Below, one piece after another: positions 49,321 to 60,882 of a DNA stretch of 64,000 bases (position 1 is its first letter; every line of letters starts with the position of its first letter). The stretch is from Sebastes aleutianus (Eukaryota; Chordata; Actinopteri; Perciformes; Sebastidae). The notes below the pieces were generated by a model. The model did no database searches and was not told the origin of the DNA. It saw only the letters and a program-made list of their open reading frames with translations. The stretch lies in the NCBI GenBank assembly GCA_916700875.1, contig CAKAKS010000066.1, positions 9,579,743 to 9,643,742 on the forward strand, given 5' to 3'. A program made the position numbers and the translations under genes.

Positions 49321-50231
49321 CTGAAAAGCAACAGAAGGAGGGGAAATAGAAGTTCTATTAGTTTTAGAGGAAATTACCTTCACTGCATGATTTGTTTACA
49401 GCGTGTTGATTTGACATAAGTCAAAGAGAGTATATGAGTCATTCAAGCAGGGTGTAATATGACACAGATCATTAAATGCAGTTGAGCTACGGTTGCAAAA
49501 TATCGTCATGGACATGAAATATCTATTTTCCAACTGGTCAGACCTGCTCGTACCTCTGTGATCCTCAATATTGGCATCACAGTGACTAAACACTGTGTTA
49601 AACTGTAATGTTTCAAAGGCAAATATTGGCTTGTACAGCAAACTAGAAGGCTAACAATGTTAACAGGTTCACGGCATTTGGAAAACTGAGTCACTGCGGT
49701 CTGTTCTCTCCAGTGGTGAAAAGAATTTTCCCAAGTACCGAGTACAATATACCTCTATCAAATAATAGAAATATTCTACTTTTAACTCTGCTATGTTTAT
49801 TTAACAGCTGTTATAGCAGATTCAGATTTTAAATATGATGCATTATTATAGATTAAACAAGTGGTTCTCAAACTTTTTGTAGCCCCATACAGGCGAGAAT
49901 ATTTCCCAAGGACCCCCTCATAATCTTGACACCAATTAAGCATATTCTTACTACCATTTGTATACTCTTGGATGCCATAGGAACTATTTGTATTCTTAAA
50001 CTTTTCAACTTGAATACTTCAGACCTGTTTCATAGTGATAAACAGAAACACATTTTAATTTGAATCATGCTAAGATTAGAAGAGATAATCCTTTATTAGT
50101 CCCACAGCGGGGGGATACGCAATGCTATTGAATGTTAATACCATGTATATACCTTTAAACAGGGTGATTTTATCAAAATTGCATTTGGACTCAACTTGAC
50201 AGCATTTAAAGCCCACATTTCAAGTACCTGA

Positions 50232-51208
50232 TGTCGGGACCCAGCATCTGGCTGGTTTCAAGTGACCTCATGAACTCAGTAACCTGATCCTTGACCACAG
50301 GACTCATCTCAGTCCTCATTGGTTACAGTAACATTTCACCCAGAGGTGTGAAAATCACACAGAACAAAACCAGAGGAATGTTCTTTGTTCCTCCTCTTTC
50401 GACCTCTTTCTACTCTTTGCTCTTCACCTCCTGACCCAAGCTGACCAGCTGCTGGAGGTGACCCACAGCCCTCTTTCTACTCTTCATCTAAGCTCTCCAG
50501 TCCAGAAGCTGTAGAAACAGCTCTGTTCTGATCAATGGCCTGTTAGGAAACAGCCATTGCAACCAAGGAACCAAAAGGCAGACGACGCGAGTGCTCTGCC
50601 CTTTTCACCAGTTAACTTCAAGCTATCAAGCAAAGAAGTTAGCACCAAGCTAACAGCAAAGACGACATCTTTGACTTGGAACCACAACTTCAACACATGG
50701 AATCACAAACCCTTTTCTTCCATGGATTGGTAACGTACTGGGCCTTAGCATTAGCAATCGCACAGGGCTGAGCAAGACTGTCCAACTTTGATTTCTAGAA
50801 AGTACTTGTATTGATTTGGTTTAATGTTATTCATTGAGTTTGACTGTGTTGATTTATCTGTATTTGATATTCGGGTAGCTGGCTTCGCCACATCTGATGT
50901 GTTTAGTTTATGCTTCACATAGACAAGGTCTTGCATGCAACTAACCATCTTTTCTAACCCACTGCATATCTAACACACATTAAGATCACATACAGAAACT
51001 GTGAATTAGTTAAACATAAACATACAGCTTCAGATAATCTTAACCCCCACATCACCCCCCTCTCTGTCCTAGAACAAAGAGGTCATGTGATGACATGCTG
51101 ATGGCCATCTTTGATTCCGCCATCTTTGTAGTTTTTCAGTGCTCGCCATTTTGTTTGTAGGCCATACAGACATTTTGAGACAAGAACCCATCTTGTTTCC
51201 CCCCCCTT

Positions 51209-51252
<44 letters not shown>

Positions 51253-51670
51253 ATGCTTACACACTGTGTTTGGTTTGTTTAGTTTAGTTATTTAGTTAGA
51301 TTAATATTGTGTTTTGAACCTTTATTATCTTGTAAATAAATGTTTGTGGAATATACATGCTGGTCTGTTTAATGTTGCACAAGAGTGAATAATGCCAACC
51401 TCTGCTATGTCAAGAACTCCGATATCCTTCAACCTTTACTATCTATTTTGGTTATAGTTATTAATTTAATTATTAATCAACGTTCCAAATTGATAGTTTA
51501 GCATATATAATGAGACTATATTAACGTTTTGGTCATTGGTCCCTGATTCCAGGGTGGTGCCCCGTTTATTATTGATGTTTATTGATAATCTTTATTAATA
51601 TTAATAATTCTATTATTACTTATTAATTAATTTGCTAATAACCAAAACCTACTTAAGTAGAACCCCTACA
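50232..51670. mobile_element. solo LTR (family A), 1439 bp
   Basis: Begins TGTCGGG and ends CCCTACA, and is flanked by CTGA on both sides (50228-50231 and 51671-51674). It contains an AATAAA signal near 51335 followed by TGTTTGTGG, and a (TC)n(AC)n tract at about 51209-51252. The first 373 bases are identical by eye to 60424-60796, and the 3' part recurs at 63858. A 4-bp duplication with TG/CA ends suits an endogenous retrovirus or Gypsy LTR. No retroviral genes are present here. Confidence 0.8.
51209..51252. repeat. (TC)n(AC)n compound microsatellite
   Basis: A run of TC units passes directly into AC units, inside the solo LTR. Confidence 0.9.
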
Positions 51671-52003
51671 CTGATCTTAAACACTTTCAGAAAATGAACA
51701 GTATCAAGAATGGCATAGTCCTAATAAATCCAGATATTTAAATTTACCAGTCTAAAGCTGACTTTCAGTAAATGCTTCAACTTTAAAATAAAGAACTTAT
51801 CGCTCTGTGTAACAATCATATCAGAGTTTCGATTGGCCCAAAGCTAACGTGGGCGGGAGTAATGGACACAACATGCTTGTTTTATTGGTGCAAATGGTCT
51901 TCATCTGTAGATATGCACTTTTTAATGATACAGCACAATTTTTATAATTTATAGCAAATTATTTCCCCTGGGAGTCCCCACTTTGAGAATCACTGGATTA
52001 AAC

Positions 52004-54335
52004 TACCCAACAGTATATAAAGCGGTTAACATGTTCATACACCCATGATAATGATCCAATAGTATCGCATAATATGGGGCATTCTGCATAATGAATCTTT
52101 TGATACTGTTAGTTATATTCTGCTGGTTTCAGTGCAGGACTTTTACCATAACTGTGTATTTTTTACATGATTGCTATACTTGTACTTCTGAGTATTTCTT
52201 CCACCTCTGGTTTGCTCCATCCCCAAGAGAAGGGGAGGTGAAACATTTTTCCACAATTTGCAGCCTATTTTACGTTGCACAGAAGTGTCTGGTTGAGAAA
52301 TAATAGCCTTTTGAAACCACTAACTTTACTTGTGTTGTGTAGAAACATATGGATCGCCTGTAATATTGAGCACACACATGGCTTATAAGAGCAGCCCCAC
52401 TGATGATTGATAGGAATGTTTCCAATGAACACAATATTTAAGTGCACTCAGAGGAAATGCATGCAACACATCTGAACCTGCTTTTGTATTAATGCATACG
52501 AATGATGTCCGCACGTGTCTTTTGCATGATCACATCTGGCGGCGCAGCCAAGTATAGGAGGGCAGGCGCAACAATTCAGCACCAAGGTCAGCTCTCCTCC
52601 AACAACAACAACCACAACATCAGCAGCAGCTCTCTGAATGCTGCTGCACGTTTTCACTCTGCACTTTTTGTTATTTCTGCTCCTCTGCAACATTTCACTG
52701 AGTTTTTTTTTTTTTTTTTACTCTTTCCAACAGAGGGGATGCCCTTGAATGTGTGAAGTCATTGCAATAATAAAAACCAACTAATAAGCCCAATAAGTGA
52801 GATAATAGTCTTGTAAAAACCGTTCAACTAAATTTAACTGACACTTTTTTTGCATATATCACACATTGAAGGGGTCAGGTCTTTAGTACAAACACTGGCT
52901 GAACTGTCCTGGGGCTCAGGAATAACTTAAGTAAGCGGCCCCTTTAATCCTCACCCTTTGTAGCTGCACCCTACAGAGATCAGAAATTGCCAATAAGGGA
53001 TGTGAGTGATGGAAATGTGATCTGAATATGAAGATTAAAATATATATTTTTTTGAGAATGCTGCAATGTCTGGCTTGGGTAGGATGATTATCTATTGAAT
53101 AAAATGTTAATTATTGGTGATATACCATATTGCACCTGATTCAGAGCTAAATGAACGTTTCATAAAGAAATATGCAGACATTAAATAAGCATTAACACAT
53201 TATCTGTGAGTCATCCCTAACCACAGTCATTCAGAAACTACTTGTCTATTCATTAATTAGCTTAGTTATTCCCTGGTTTGTTTCTCTGGTAACTAAGGAT
53301 TTCCTCTTATTGTAAAGTTTGAGACCATCTGTGTCTGTGTACAGAGCTTGCAGCCTAATTTGCATTTAAAAACATTTCTCTTCAAATGGAGGCAAAATCA
53401 GCATCTGAACATAACATCAAATGTCTGGTTGATAATCCAAGCAGTTGTTGGGTCCCATTATTTTGTGACCATGTCTTGCAGAGGGACCCATCTGTGTCAA
53501 AATCTAGTTTTAACAGCTTTATTGTTACACTATGTATAGTGCTCGCACGGTGCATTTTTATTAAATAAATATGCGTCTAATAAAATGACCTTCCATTAAG
53601 CCTATTACTGGTAGCTATCACACCTCACTCTGTGTGCACTGTACTAACAGGTTTATCCAAACAGGTGGGGTCATAATGAGTCTGTCATCGTCATTACCCA
53701 TGACGACATTAAACAATGATAAAACAAAACTATGAGGATATGTTTCAACAAATCACAGCCTACATGCATTTCTGGAAATTCCCTCCTCTCTAATTTCTGT
53801 TGTGCATGAGAAGTCCAAATACACCATGCAAGCAGAGCTGCGCGTTGCCACTAATAGAAAAAACTGTTTTCAATCAGAAAATGCAAAAAAAAATGAATTG
53901 GTATTATTTAAATCTCATTGATAAACAATGTTTGCATGTAAAACACATGAGGACTTAACATGCAAGGATTATTAAAATGTATAGTTTGCTTTCATTTTAG
54001 CATTGATCTCAATTCAATCGGGGAAAAAAACGCACAAGATGTTCCCACCGAGAATTTAATGGGTATTTCCCAGAGCAACAAGTTCTGTCTACACTTTTTT
54101 TTTTTTTTTTGCAAAAATACAACACCAGTAATGTTAAAAAAAACTTCTTAATTTTGTGTGACAAAACAAATCAAATTGCACATTAGTTGAGGAACGCTCC
54201 ATCCATCCATCCATCCATCCTCAATAACATCCATCCTCCTCTCCATCCTCATCCACCAGGGGAATGCGCATGCAGCCTCATTTTTCCACAGAAACAAAAA
54301 GAACAAAATAATGAATTAAAAAGGAAACAACTCAC
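52004..54335. other. nos1 intron 1, promoter-proximal part
   Basis: No exon recognised. It has long T runs near 52706 and 54096, and an (ATCC)n run at 54192-54221 about 115 bases from the predicted first-exon donor. Alternative first exons could lie here but no consensus structure was clear. Confidence 0.5.
54192..54221. repeat. (ATCC)n microsatellite
   Basis: About seven CATC/ATCC units downstream of the predicted nos1 first exon. Confidence 0.85.
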
Positions 54336-54513
54336 CCCCTGAGAACAAGGTCGCTGTCACAACGACCTGCTGCAGTGAACTTGGGTTAAAACTCCTGCGC
54401 GTCTCTTTTCCTCAGCAGCTTCTGCAACGACTCTTTCATCCAACAACAACCAAAAAAAAAAACGCGTCTCCAAGTCTTAGCGTCGCGCTCTGCCTCTCTA
54501 GAGACGAGGCACG
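54336..54513 (-). other. nos1: nos1 predicted untranslated first exon
   Basis: A consensus donor (GGGG then GTGAGT) is read on the minus strand at 54336/54335, upstream of the coding exon whose acceptor lies at 49321. The segment is CpG-rich compared with its surroundings and has no long open frame. The upper boundary is set about 30 nt below a TATA-like box and is a guess; transcript data would be needed to fix it. NOS1 genes are known to use several alternative first exons, so others may exist in the 5-kb intron. Confidence 0.55.
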
Positions 54514-54540
54514 CTTGTGCCTTTCCGCGCACCGGGGCGC

Positions 54541-54548
54541 CTTTTAAA
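54541..54548 (-). promoter_or_regulatory. TATA-like box, candidate nos1 promoter
   Basis: The minus strand reads TTTAAAAG in a GC-rich context. About 100 nt further upstream (54644-54660) the minus strand carries TGCTGAGTGA followed by TGATGACG, which resemble a MAF/AP-1 half site and a CRE-like site. CREB control of NOS1 is known in mammals; its application here is inference from short motifs. Confidence 0.4.
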
Positions 54549-54660
54549 TGCAGAGCAAAGACGGAGACACAGTGACGAGCTGAGGAGAGAGCCGTGTGCG
54601 TGCATTTAAATGAACTGGGGGTGGGTATGTTATGCCGGTCTATCGTCATCACTCAGCATG

Positions 54661-55949
54661 CACACACAGACGACATGCACACTCCTAGAGAACTACTGTA
54701 GGCCTTCAGAAAAGGTGAGGTTTGCCACTGCTACACCATGTGCACTTTTTGATTTTGATCTTCTTGAACTTGCAGTGAAGTCGGATTAGTGGAGGGGGGA
54801 TGAAGATTTGAGCAGTGATTTGTAATGGAAACTCAATGGAAAAAGGCTGAAGAGCAGAAGATTTTGACTAAAATGCAACCTAAACACCCCTTCTTGCATT
54901 GCATTATACCAGAAAAAGGTGCTTTGACATTTCTGAGAAGAATCCAGTATAGTCCTAAATTCCTGTTGCTCAGCACACAGATAAATGAGCACCAGAAAAC
55001 CTTGAACCGACAATGCAGAGAGGCTGAACACACAAATGTAATCAAACTGCCAGCCCTTTTTTTTTTTTTTTTTTTTAGAGATTTTATTAATTTTATTTAG
55101 CCTTCATCCATCTATTGAGATTAAAATCCTTCTTCAAAAGACCAAGTGCGGATAAAAAAAACATTATAAATGAAACCAGTAGCACTGAAAAAGAAGACAC
55201 CGTTTATTGAGCAATTACCTTTAAAGGGTTTTTGAATTGTGCCTTCAGGTGATCCCTTTTTAAATAGGGAGCTTCAAATAGATGGAGGGAAGTTAATAGC
55301 TCTTTAATTCGCCTCTATTCTACAGTGTGTTCACAATAGAAACAAGCCATGTAAAAAGGCAGTTCCGCCAGACTTCTGAGACGTGTAATGGCAATAAAAA
55401 TGAAGGAAGAAAAGGATGAATTTATAAATGAAACTGAGCCAGTTACAGTAGTAGAGAGAGGGGAGAGAGGACCAGACTACTTTGGCAGACTGGGATGACT
55501 GATTTCAATAAGGCTTCAGTTTACAGAAGCAATGATTTTCAAGCTCTGAGACGAAATTCTCATAATTAACAGGGAATAAATTAAGAAAACTAAAATAGAT
55601 TAATACAAGTTGTGTATTTGAGGTTCAGTACAGATATCTAAGAGAGCTTTATCAGAAGACAGTATAATGCCATTTTTCCTTATCTGTTTTCCAAGGTTTT
55701 TTTTGTAAGATTTGTCTTTTTGTGTCTCAAAAGTCCAAATATCTCTCCCCTGGGTGTGAAGATGTCACCTGTCAAACACAAGCCACAGGTTACTGTGTCA
55801 GATCTCTTATTTAAGAGCTCAGTGCAACACTTGACACACCTGATCTGACCGTCCTGTGTTTCCGGTTGTGTCTGTTTTGTGCTGACGTTTCGGGTAAACT
55901 GCTAGTTCAGCTCTTATCTTTGTGACAGAAAAAAAACAATAGAAACACA
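54661..55949. other. upstream flank of nos1
   Basis: No gene or clear element seen. It contains a long T run at about 55058-55077 and ordinary AT-rich sequence; chance frames on both strands are short. Confidence 0.5.
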
Positions 55950-57345
55950 CGGTCCCCCTGCAGTGTGCCATCCACTCTCCTTGTAGGATACTGTAGGTCC
56001 GACATCTATCTCCTTAAAACCATTCACAAAATATTCCTTTTTGGAACAAGTCTTTACAGTCTTTGTTTGCAAATTGGATATTTTTCTCGTCTCACTTGTT
56101 GCTCAGGCTGCACACTGGTTAATGGGAAAGTTCAGATATATATTCTGGGGCAGGGCCATGAAGGGCTTTAAGAGTAATAAGTGAAGTCTCCAAATCCATC
56201 CTAAAACAAATAGACAGCGAGTGTAAGGTCATTAAAACTCATACTTGTCGTATCCTAGTAATATTCCTCAGATGATAATAGCATGATTGGATGACCTTGA
56301 ATGTAGACCTTGTCAAGTTTGAAAAGGTCCATTCCTTTTATTTAGACTTTAGCTTTGCTAAATCTTGGTAAAAGTGTGTGGCTCAAATAAAGATATCAGA
56401 AGACTGGGTCCAATCTTTGTCAAAAGTGAGGTTAGTGTCATCACCCAGGTTTCTGACATTTGGTTTAACATTAATTGAGATAGGACTGGATATTAGGATA
56501 GAGAATGTCAGGATCAATGATAAGCATCTCAGTTGGCTGACATCCATTTTGTAATATCTTCCAAACAATTTGCAAGGCTGGAGAGGTTTGGAGTCTTGAT
56601 AGGTTTTACTGGGAGATAGAGCTGCATGTCATCAGCATAGAAGTGGAATACAATGTTATGCCTACATGTATGATGTGGCCAAGTGGGAGCATATATAGTA
56701 GAATTAAAATTGGTCCCAGTATTGACCCCTGAGGGACTCCACAATTTACTAAAATGTGGGGGGAGACATGGTCACCAATAGAAACAAAAAAAAATCAGAT
56801 TTGTTAAATAAGAATAAAACCACTTCAGAGCCGTCCCAGATATACCAACCCAGTGCTGCAGCCTCTCAATCAAAATGTTGTAATCAACTGTATCAAAAGT
56901 TTATCAGTTTATCAGTATCAGCATTTCTTAAAAGATCATTTGTCACTCTAATAAGGGCAGTCTCAGTACTGCGATGCTGTCTAAAACCTGACTGTTATTT
57001 TGTCTCAACACTTTGAGTAGTTGAAGGGAGACGGTATTCTCAAGGAGCTTTGCATAAAAGGTAAAATTGGTCTATAATTGCTGCATCCTGATGGACCGAG
57101 GCCAGATTTTTTAATGAGTGGTAGCACACAGGCAGTCTTCAAATATTCTGGGACGCAGCCAGAGGATAAAGAACTCTTAATTATTGAGAGCAACCGAGGG
57201 TCAATCACATCCATTACTTCACAGAGTAATTTAGGAGGCATTATATCTACGGGGCTTGAGGAGCGTTTGAGGTGCGCCACAATGATCATGAGCTCATTTA
57301 AAAAGACTGGCATAAAACTTGATAAAATAGCACAGATGGGGTAAG
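55950..57345 (-). pseudogene. decayed L2-clade LINE (reverse transcriptase fragments)
   Basis: Minus-strand pieces in different frames match the younger L2 nearby: LKRSSSPVDIMPPKLLCEV and NYRPI (57349-57060), FYADDMQLYLPV (about 56650) and a C-terminal region near 56400. Several frameshifts and stops break the frame. It is interrupted at 57345 by the tail of the younger L2. Confidence 0.75.
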
Positions 57346-57578
57346 GCAAGGCAAGGCAGCTTTATTTGTATAGCACATTTCAACAACAGGGCAATTCAAA
57401 GTGCTTTACAGAAACATTCAAGAACATTGTGACAAAATGCAAAAGAACATTAAGAAATAATTAAAACAGTTATAAAAACATAAAAACATTAAAACATTAA
57501 AAATTAGAAAATAAAAACAAGCTAAAAATAAAAGCTAGGATAGAAACTAAAATTGCATAAAACTCAAAAGAGTAGAAG

Positions 57579-59162
57579 TTATAGTGCAGTGTCAGAATAA
57601 AAGGCACCCGCAAACAGGAAAGTTTTAAGCTTTGTTTTAAAAGAAGTGAGAGTTGGAGCGGTCCTGCAGGTTTCTGGGAGCTTGTTCCAGATATTTGGTG
57701 CATAAAAACTGAATGCTGCTTCTGCATGTTTAGTTCTGACTCTGGGGACACTAAGCAGACCTGATCCAGATGACCTGAGAGGTCTGGATGGTTCATAACA
57801 CAGCAGAAGATCAGAAATGTATTTTGGCCCTAAACCATTTAGTGCTTTGTAAACCAGCAGCAGTATTTTGAAATCAATTCTCTGAGAGACAGGCAGCCAG
57901 TGTAGAGACTTCAGAACTGGACTGATGTGATCCACTTTCTTGGTCTTAGTGAGGACTCTAGCAGCAGCGTTCTGAATCAGCTGCAGCTGTCTGATCGATT
58001 TTTTAGGAAGACCGGTAAAGACGCCGTTACAGCAGTCAAGTCGGCTGAAGATAAATGCATGGACTAGTTTTTCCAAATCCTGCTGAGACATCAGTCCTCT
58101 AATTCTTCTTATATTCTTCAGGTGATAGAAGGCTGTCTTTGTAATTGTCTTAATATGGCTGTTAAAGCTCAGGCCTGAGTCCATGACTACACCAAGGTTT
58201 CTGGCTTGGTCTGAACTTTTTAACATCACAGATTGTAGGTGAGCACTAACCTTTAATCTTTCTTTTTTGGCTCCAAAAACTACGACCTCAGTTTTGTCTT
58301 TGTTCAGCTGAAGAAAATTCTGGCACATCCAATTATTGACTTGTTCAATGCACTCACTCAGTGCTTGTATTGGACTGTAGTCTCCTGGTGATAGAGTTAT
58401 GTAAATTTGTGTGTCGTCTGCATAGTTATGGTAATTTATTTTGTTGTTCTCAAAAATCTGACCCAGTGGGAGCATGTAGATGTTAAACAAAAGAGGCCCC
58501 AAGATGGAGCCTTGGGGAACTCCGCATGTGATTTTGTTCAGCTCAGATTTGCAATTACCTATAGACACAAAGAAGTCCCTGTCTTTTAGGTAGGATTTAA
58601 ACCAGCTGAGTGCTATGCCAGAAATACCCACCCAGTTTTCCAGTCGGTCTAGTAATATATTATGGTCAACCGTGTCGAATGCAGCACTGAGATCCAGTAA
58701 AACTAAAACCGTAGTTCTACCATTGTCTGTGTTCAATCGGATGTCATTGAAGACCTTAACAAGAGCAGTCTCAGTGCTGTGGTTTCGTCGAAAACCTGAC
58801 TGGAAGACATCAAAAGAGTTGTTTAGTGCCAGAAAGCTATTTAATTTTTGAAAAACTGTTTTTTCAATTATTTTAGACAAGAATGGAAGATTTGATATCG
58901 GTCTGTAATTATTTACTACTGATGAGTCCAGATTGTTCTTTTTGAGGAGTGGTTTGATGACAGCAGTTTTCAGGGCCTGTGGGAAGACTCCTGAAACAAG
59001 AGATGCATTAACAATCTGTAAAAGCTCTGAGACCATACAATCTGATACTTTTTTGAAAAGGCCTGTTGGCAGAATGTCAAGGCAGCATGAGGAGGATTTT
59101 AGATGTTGTATGATTTCCTCCAGGTATGTCTGATTTATTGGATAAAACTGTGTCATGGTCAC
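57579..59162 (-). CDS. L2 LINE reverse transcriptase region
   Basis: A 527-residue open frame with fingers/palm motifs in the expected order: NYRPISNLPFLSKIIEK, LLDLSAAFDTVDHN, CGVPQGSILGPLLFNIY, YADDTQIY, and a long C-terminal domain with LDCCNGVFTGLP and LKSLHWLPVSQRIDFK typical of L2/CR1-like elements. The first codons below 59162 come from the target duplication left by the L1 fragment, so the original frame continued into 59502 and above. The frame is unbroken, which suggests recent insertion. Confidence 0.92.
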   Translation of the reverse strand: MTMTQFYPINQTYLEEIIQHLKSSSCCLDILPTGLFKKVSDCMVSELLQIVNASLVSGVFPQALKTAVIKPLLKKNNLDSSVVNNYRPISNLPFLSKIIEKTVFQKLNSFLALNNSFDVFQSGFRRNHSTETALVKVFNDIRLNTDNGRTTVLVLLDLSAAFDTVDHNILLDRLENWVGISGIALSWFKSYLKDRDFFVSIGNCKSELNKITCGVPQGSILGPLLFNIYMLPLGQIFENNKINYHNYADDTQIYITLSPGDYSPIQALSECIEQVNNWMCQNFLQLNKDKTEVVVFGAKKERLKVSAHLQSVMLKSSDQARNLGVVMDSGLSFNSHIKTITKTAFYHLKNIRRIRGLMSQQDLEKLVHAFIFSRLDCCNGVFTGLPKKSIRQLQLIQNAAARVLTKTKKVDHISPVLKSLHWLPVSQRIDFKILLLVYKALNGLGPKYISDLLLCYEPSRPLRSSGSGLLSVPRVRTKHAEAAFSFYAPNIWNKLPETCRTAPTLTSFKTKLKTFLFAGAFYSDTAL

Positions 59163-59485
59163 CCCCAGACTTAGTCAATGGTTAGAAATAGTACAGGGAA
59201 TATTTGTGATGGAGAAAATGACTTATTCTTTAAGAGTGAAAGAAGATGAGTTTAACAGAAAATGGGAAAAATGGATTAGGTATAGACATAAAGACATAAG
59301 CACTGTATAATTGTATTGTAAAAACTGTAAGTTATTGGAAAATGTTTTAATAAGAAAATAACCCTGAATACTGCATCATCAATTGTAAACTGAACCCCTC
59401 ACTGCACTGTTGCAAGTTTTGTTTTTATATGTGTGTTTTATTTGTGTATGCAAAAAAGCAATAAAGACTAAAGTGACAAAAAAAA
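59160..59485 (+). mobile_element. 5'-truncated L1-type LINE 3' fragment inserted in the L2
   Basis: Flanked by AAAACTGTGTCATGGT at 59144-59159 and 59486-59501. On the plus strand it encodes the last residues of an L1-like ORF2 (MEKMTYSLRVKEDEFNRKWE then KWIRYRHK and a stop), then an untranslated tail with AATAAA near 59460 and a poly-A run at the right end. Truncated 5' end, poly-A and a long duplication are the marks of target-primed reverse transcription. Confidence 0.92.
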
Positions 59486-59501
59486 AAAACTGTGTCATGG
59501 T

Positions 59502-60344
59502 ATTTGCGCCAGGTTTAAGTGGACGCAAGGGAAACAAACATCCTGTACCTGCTATGGAGGAAGTGACTGCTTGTCTGATTTTGTGAATTTTTTCTGTAAA
59601 AAAGGAAGCAAATTCATTGCAGGCCCTGGAGGATAAAAGTTCAGAGGCTACTGACACAGGAGGGTTTGTTAGCCTGTCGACAGTAGCAAATAGGGCACGT
59701 GCATTGTTATTGTTTTTGGTGATGATGTCAGAGAAGAAGGACCGCCTTGCATTTTTCAGTTCTGAATTATAAATGCAAAGTCTCTCTTTATAGATGTCAT
59801 AATGAACTTGTAGATTTGTTTTCCGCCACTGGCGTTCAGCTTTTCGACACTCTCTTTTTTCATTTCTTACCAACATGGTATTTCTCCATGGAGATTTTTT
59901 CTTACCAGAGACAATCTTCACCGTGGTGGGTGCAATGGTATCAATAACATTTGTCATTTTAGAATTGAAATTATCTACAAGCTCATTGACCGAGGTCCAG
60001 GGTAGGGTGGGTGTGGAAGAGAAAGCCTGAACAAATTGATCACTGGTATTTTCAGTGATATACCTTTTTGTGATTACCTCTGTCTTATCATTTCTGTGCA
60101 CAGGAAGAGTACTCTCAAAGAATACACATGAATGATCAGACAGAGCAACATCCATCACTACAACCTTGGAAATGTTCAGGCCCTTTGATATGATTAAGTC
60201 CAAAGTGTGTCCCCTATTGTGTGTGGGCTCTGTCACATGCTGACTCATTCCATAGTTATCAAGAACCTGACACAGTTCTTTGGCCCCTTTGTCCTGTTGG
60301 TTGTCAACAGGACAGAGGGTAGAGGGCATCAATAAAAGAATCAA
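59502..60344 (-). CDS. L2 LINE endonuclease end and linker
   Basis: Open on the minus strand through HVTEPTHNRGHTLDLIIS and LSDHSCVFF (the C-terminal catalytic Asp-His of APE-type endonucleases), then linker NARALFATVDRLTNPP. The frame leads into the reverse transcriptase beyond the L1 insertion. The N-terminal two thirds of the endonuclease are absent. Confidence 0.85.
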
Positions 60345-60423
60345 GAGCCTGATTGTATCTTGCTGATATCTTGCTGATTTTATTATTAAAGTTTATAGAT
60401 TTAAGACTTTCCTCACTAGATAA

Positions 60424-60796
60424 TGTCGGGACCCAGCATCTGGCTGGTTTCAAGTGACCTCATGAACTCAGTAACCTGATCCTTGACCACAGGACTCATC
60501 TCAGTCCTCATTGGTTACAGTAACATTTCACCCAGAGGTGTGAAAATCACACAGAACAAAACCAGAGGAATGTTCTTTGTTCCTCCTCTTTCGACCTCTT
60601 TCTACTCTTTGCTCTTCACCTCCTGACCCAAGCTGACCAGCTGCTGGAGGTGACCCACAGCCCTCTTTCTACTCTTCATCTAAGCTCTCCAGTCCAGAAG
60701 CTGTAGAAACAGCTCTGTTCTGATCAATGGCCTGTTAGGAAACAGCCATTGCAACCAAGGAACCAAAAGGCAGACGACGCGAGTGCTCTGCCCTTT
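60424..60796. mobile_element. 5' part of a family A LTR
   Basis: Identical by eye to 50232-50604, beginning TGTCGGG. At 60797 it jumps back to repeat an internal stretch (about 60589-60640 again at 60794-60847) and then leaves the family. The 893 middle bases of the solo LTR are missing. Confidence 0.85.
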
Positions 60797-60882
60797 CGAC
60801 CTCTTTCTACTCTTTGCTCTTCACCTCCTGACCCAAGCTGACAAGCTGTAAATTAACTGAGCCCACCAGCTCAAACACTGAC

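Larger units (their letters stand above)
49859..51995. mobile_element. hAT-like MITE in nos1 intron 1, interrupted by a solo LTR
   Basis: Flanked by the identical octamer GATTAAAC (49851-49858 and 51996-52003). Ends AAGTGGTTCTCAAAC and (inverted) CAGTGATTCTCAAAG are hAT-type terminal repeats. Without the inserted LTR the element is about 0.7 kb and has no transposase. Confidence 0.88.
57346..60423 (-). mobile_element. L2-clade LINE retrotransposon, 5'-truncated, interrupted by an L1 fragment
   Basis: On the minus strand, 60344 to about 59502 encodes the end of an endonuclease (LSDHSCVFF) and the linker; 59159 to 57579 encodes the reverse transcriptase (AFDTVDH 161-167, GVPQGS 214-219, YADD 247-250, then NAAARVLTKT and the HWLPV motif). 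The 3' end at 57346 has a short GCCTT tandem, as L2 elements do. Most of the endonuclease is missing, so it is not competent. The boundary above about 60300 is uncertain because sequence there no longer follows the endonuclease frame. Confidence 0.88.
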
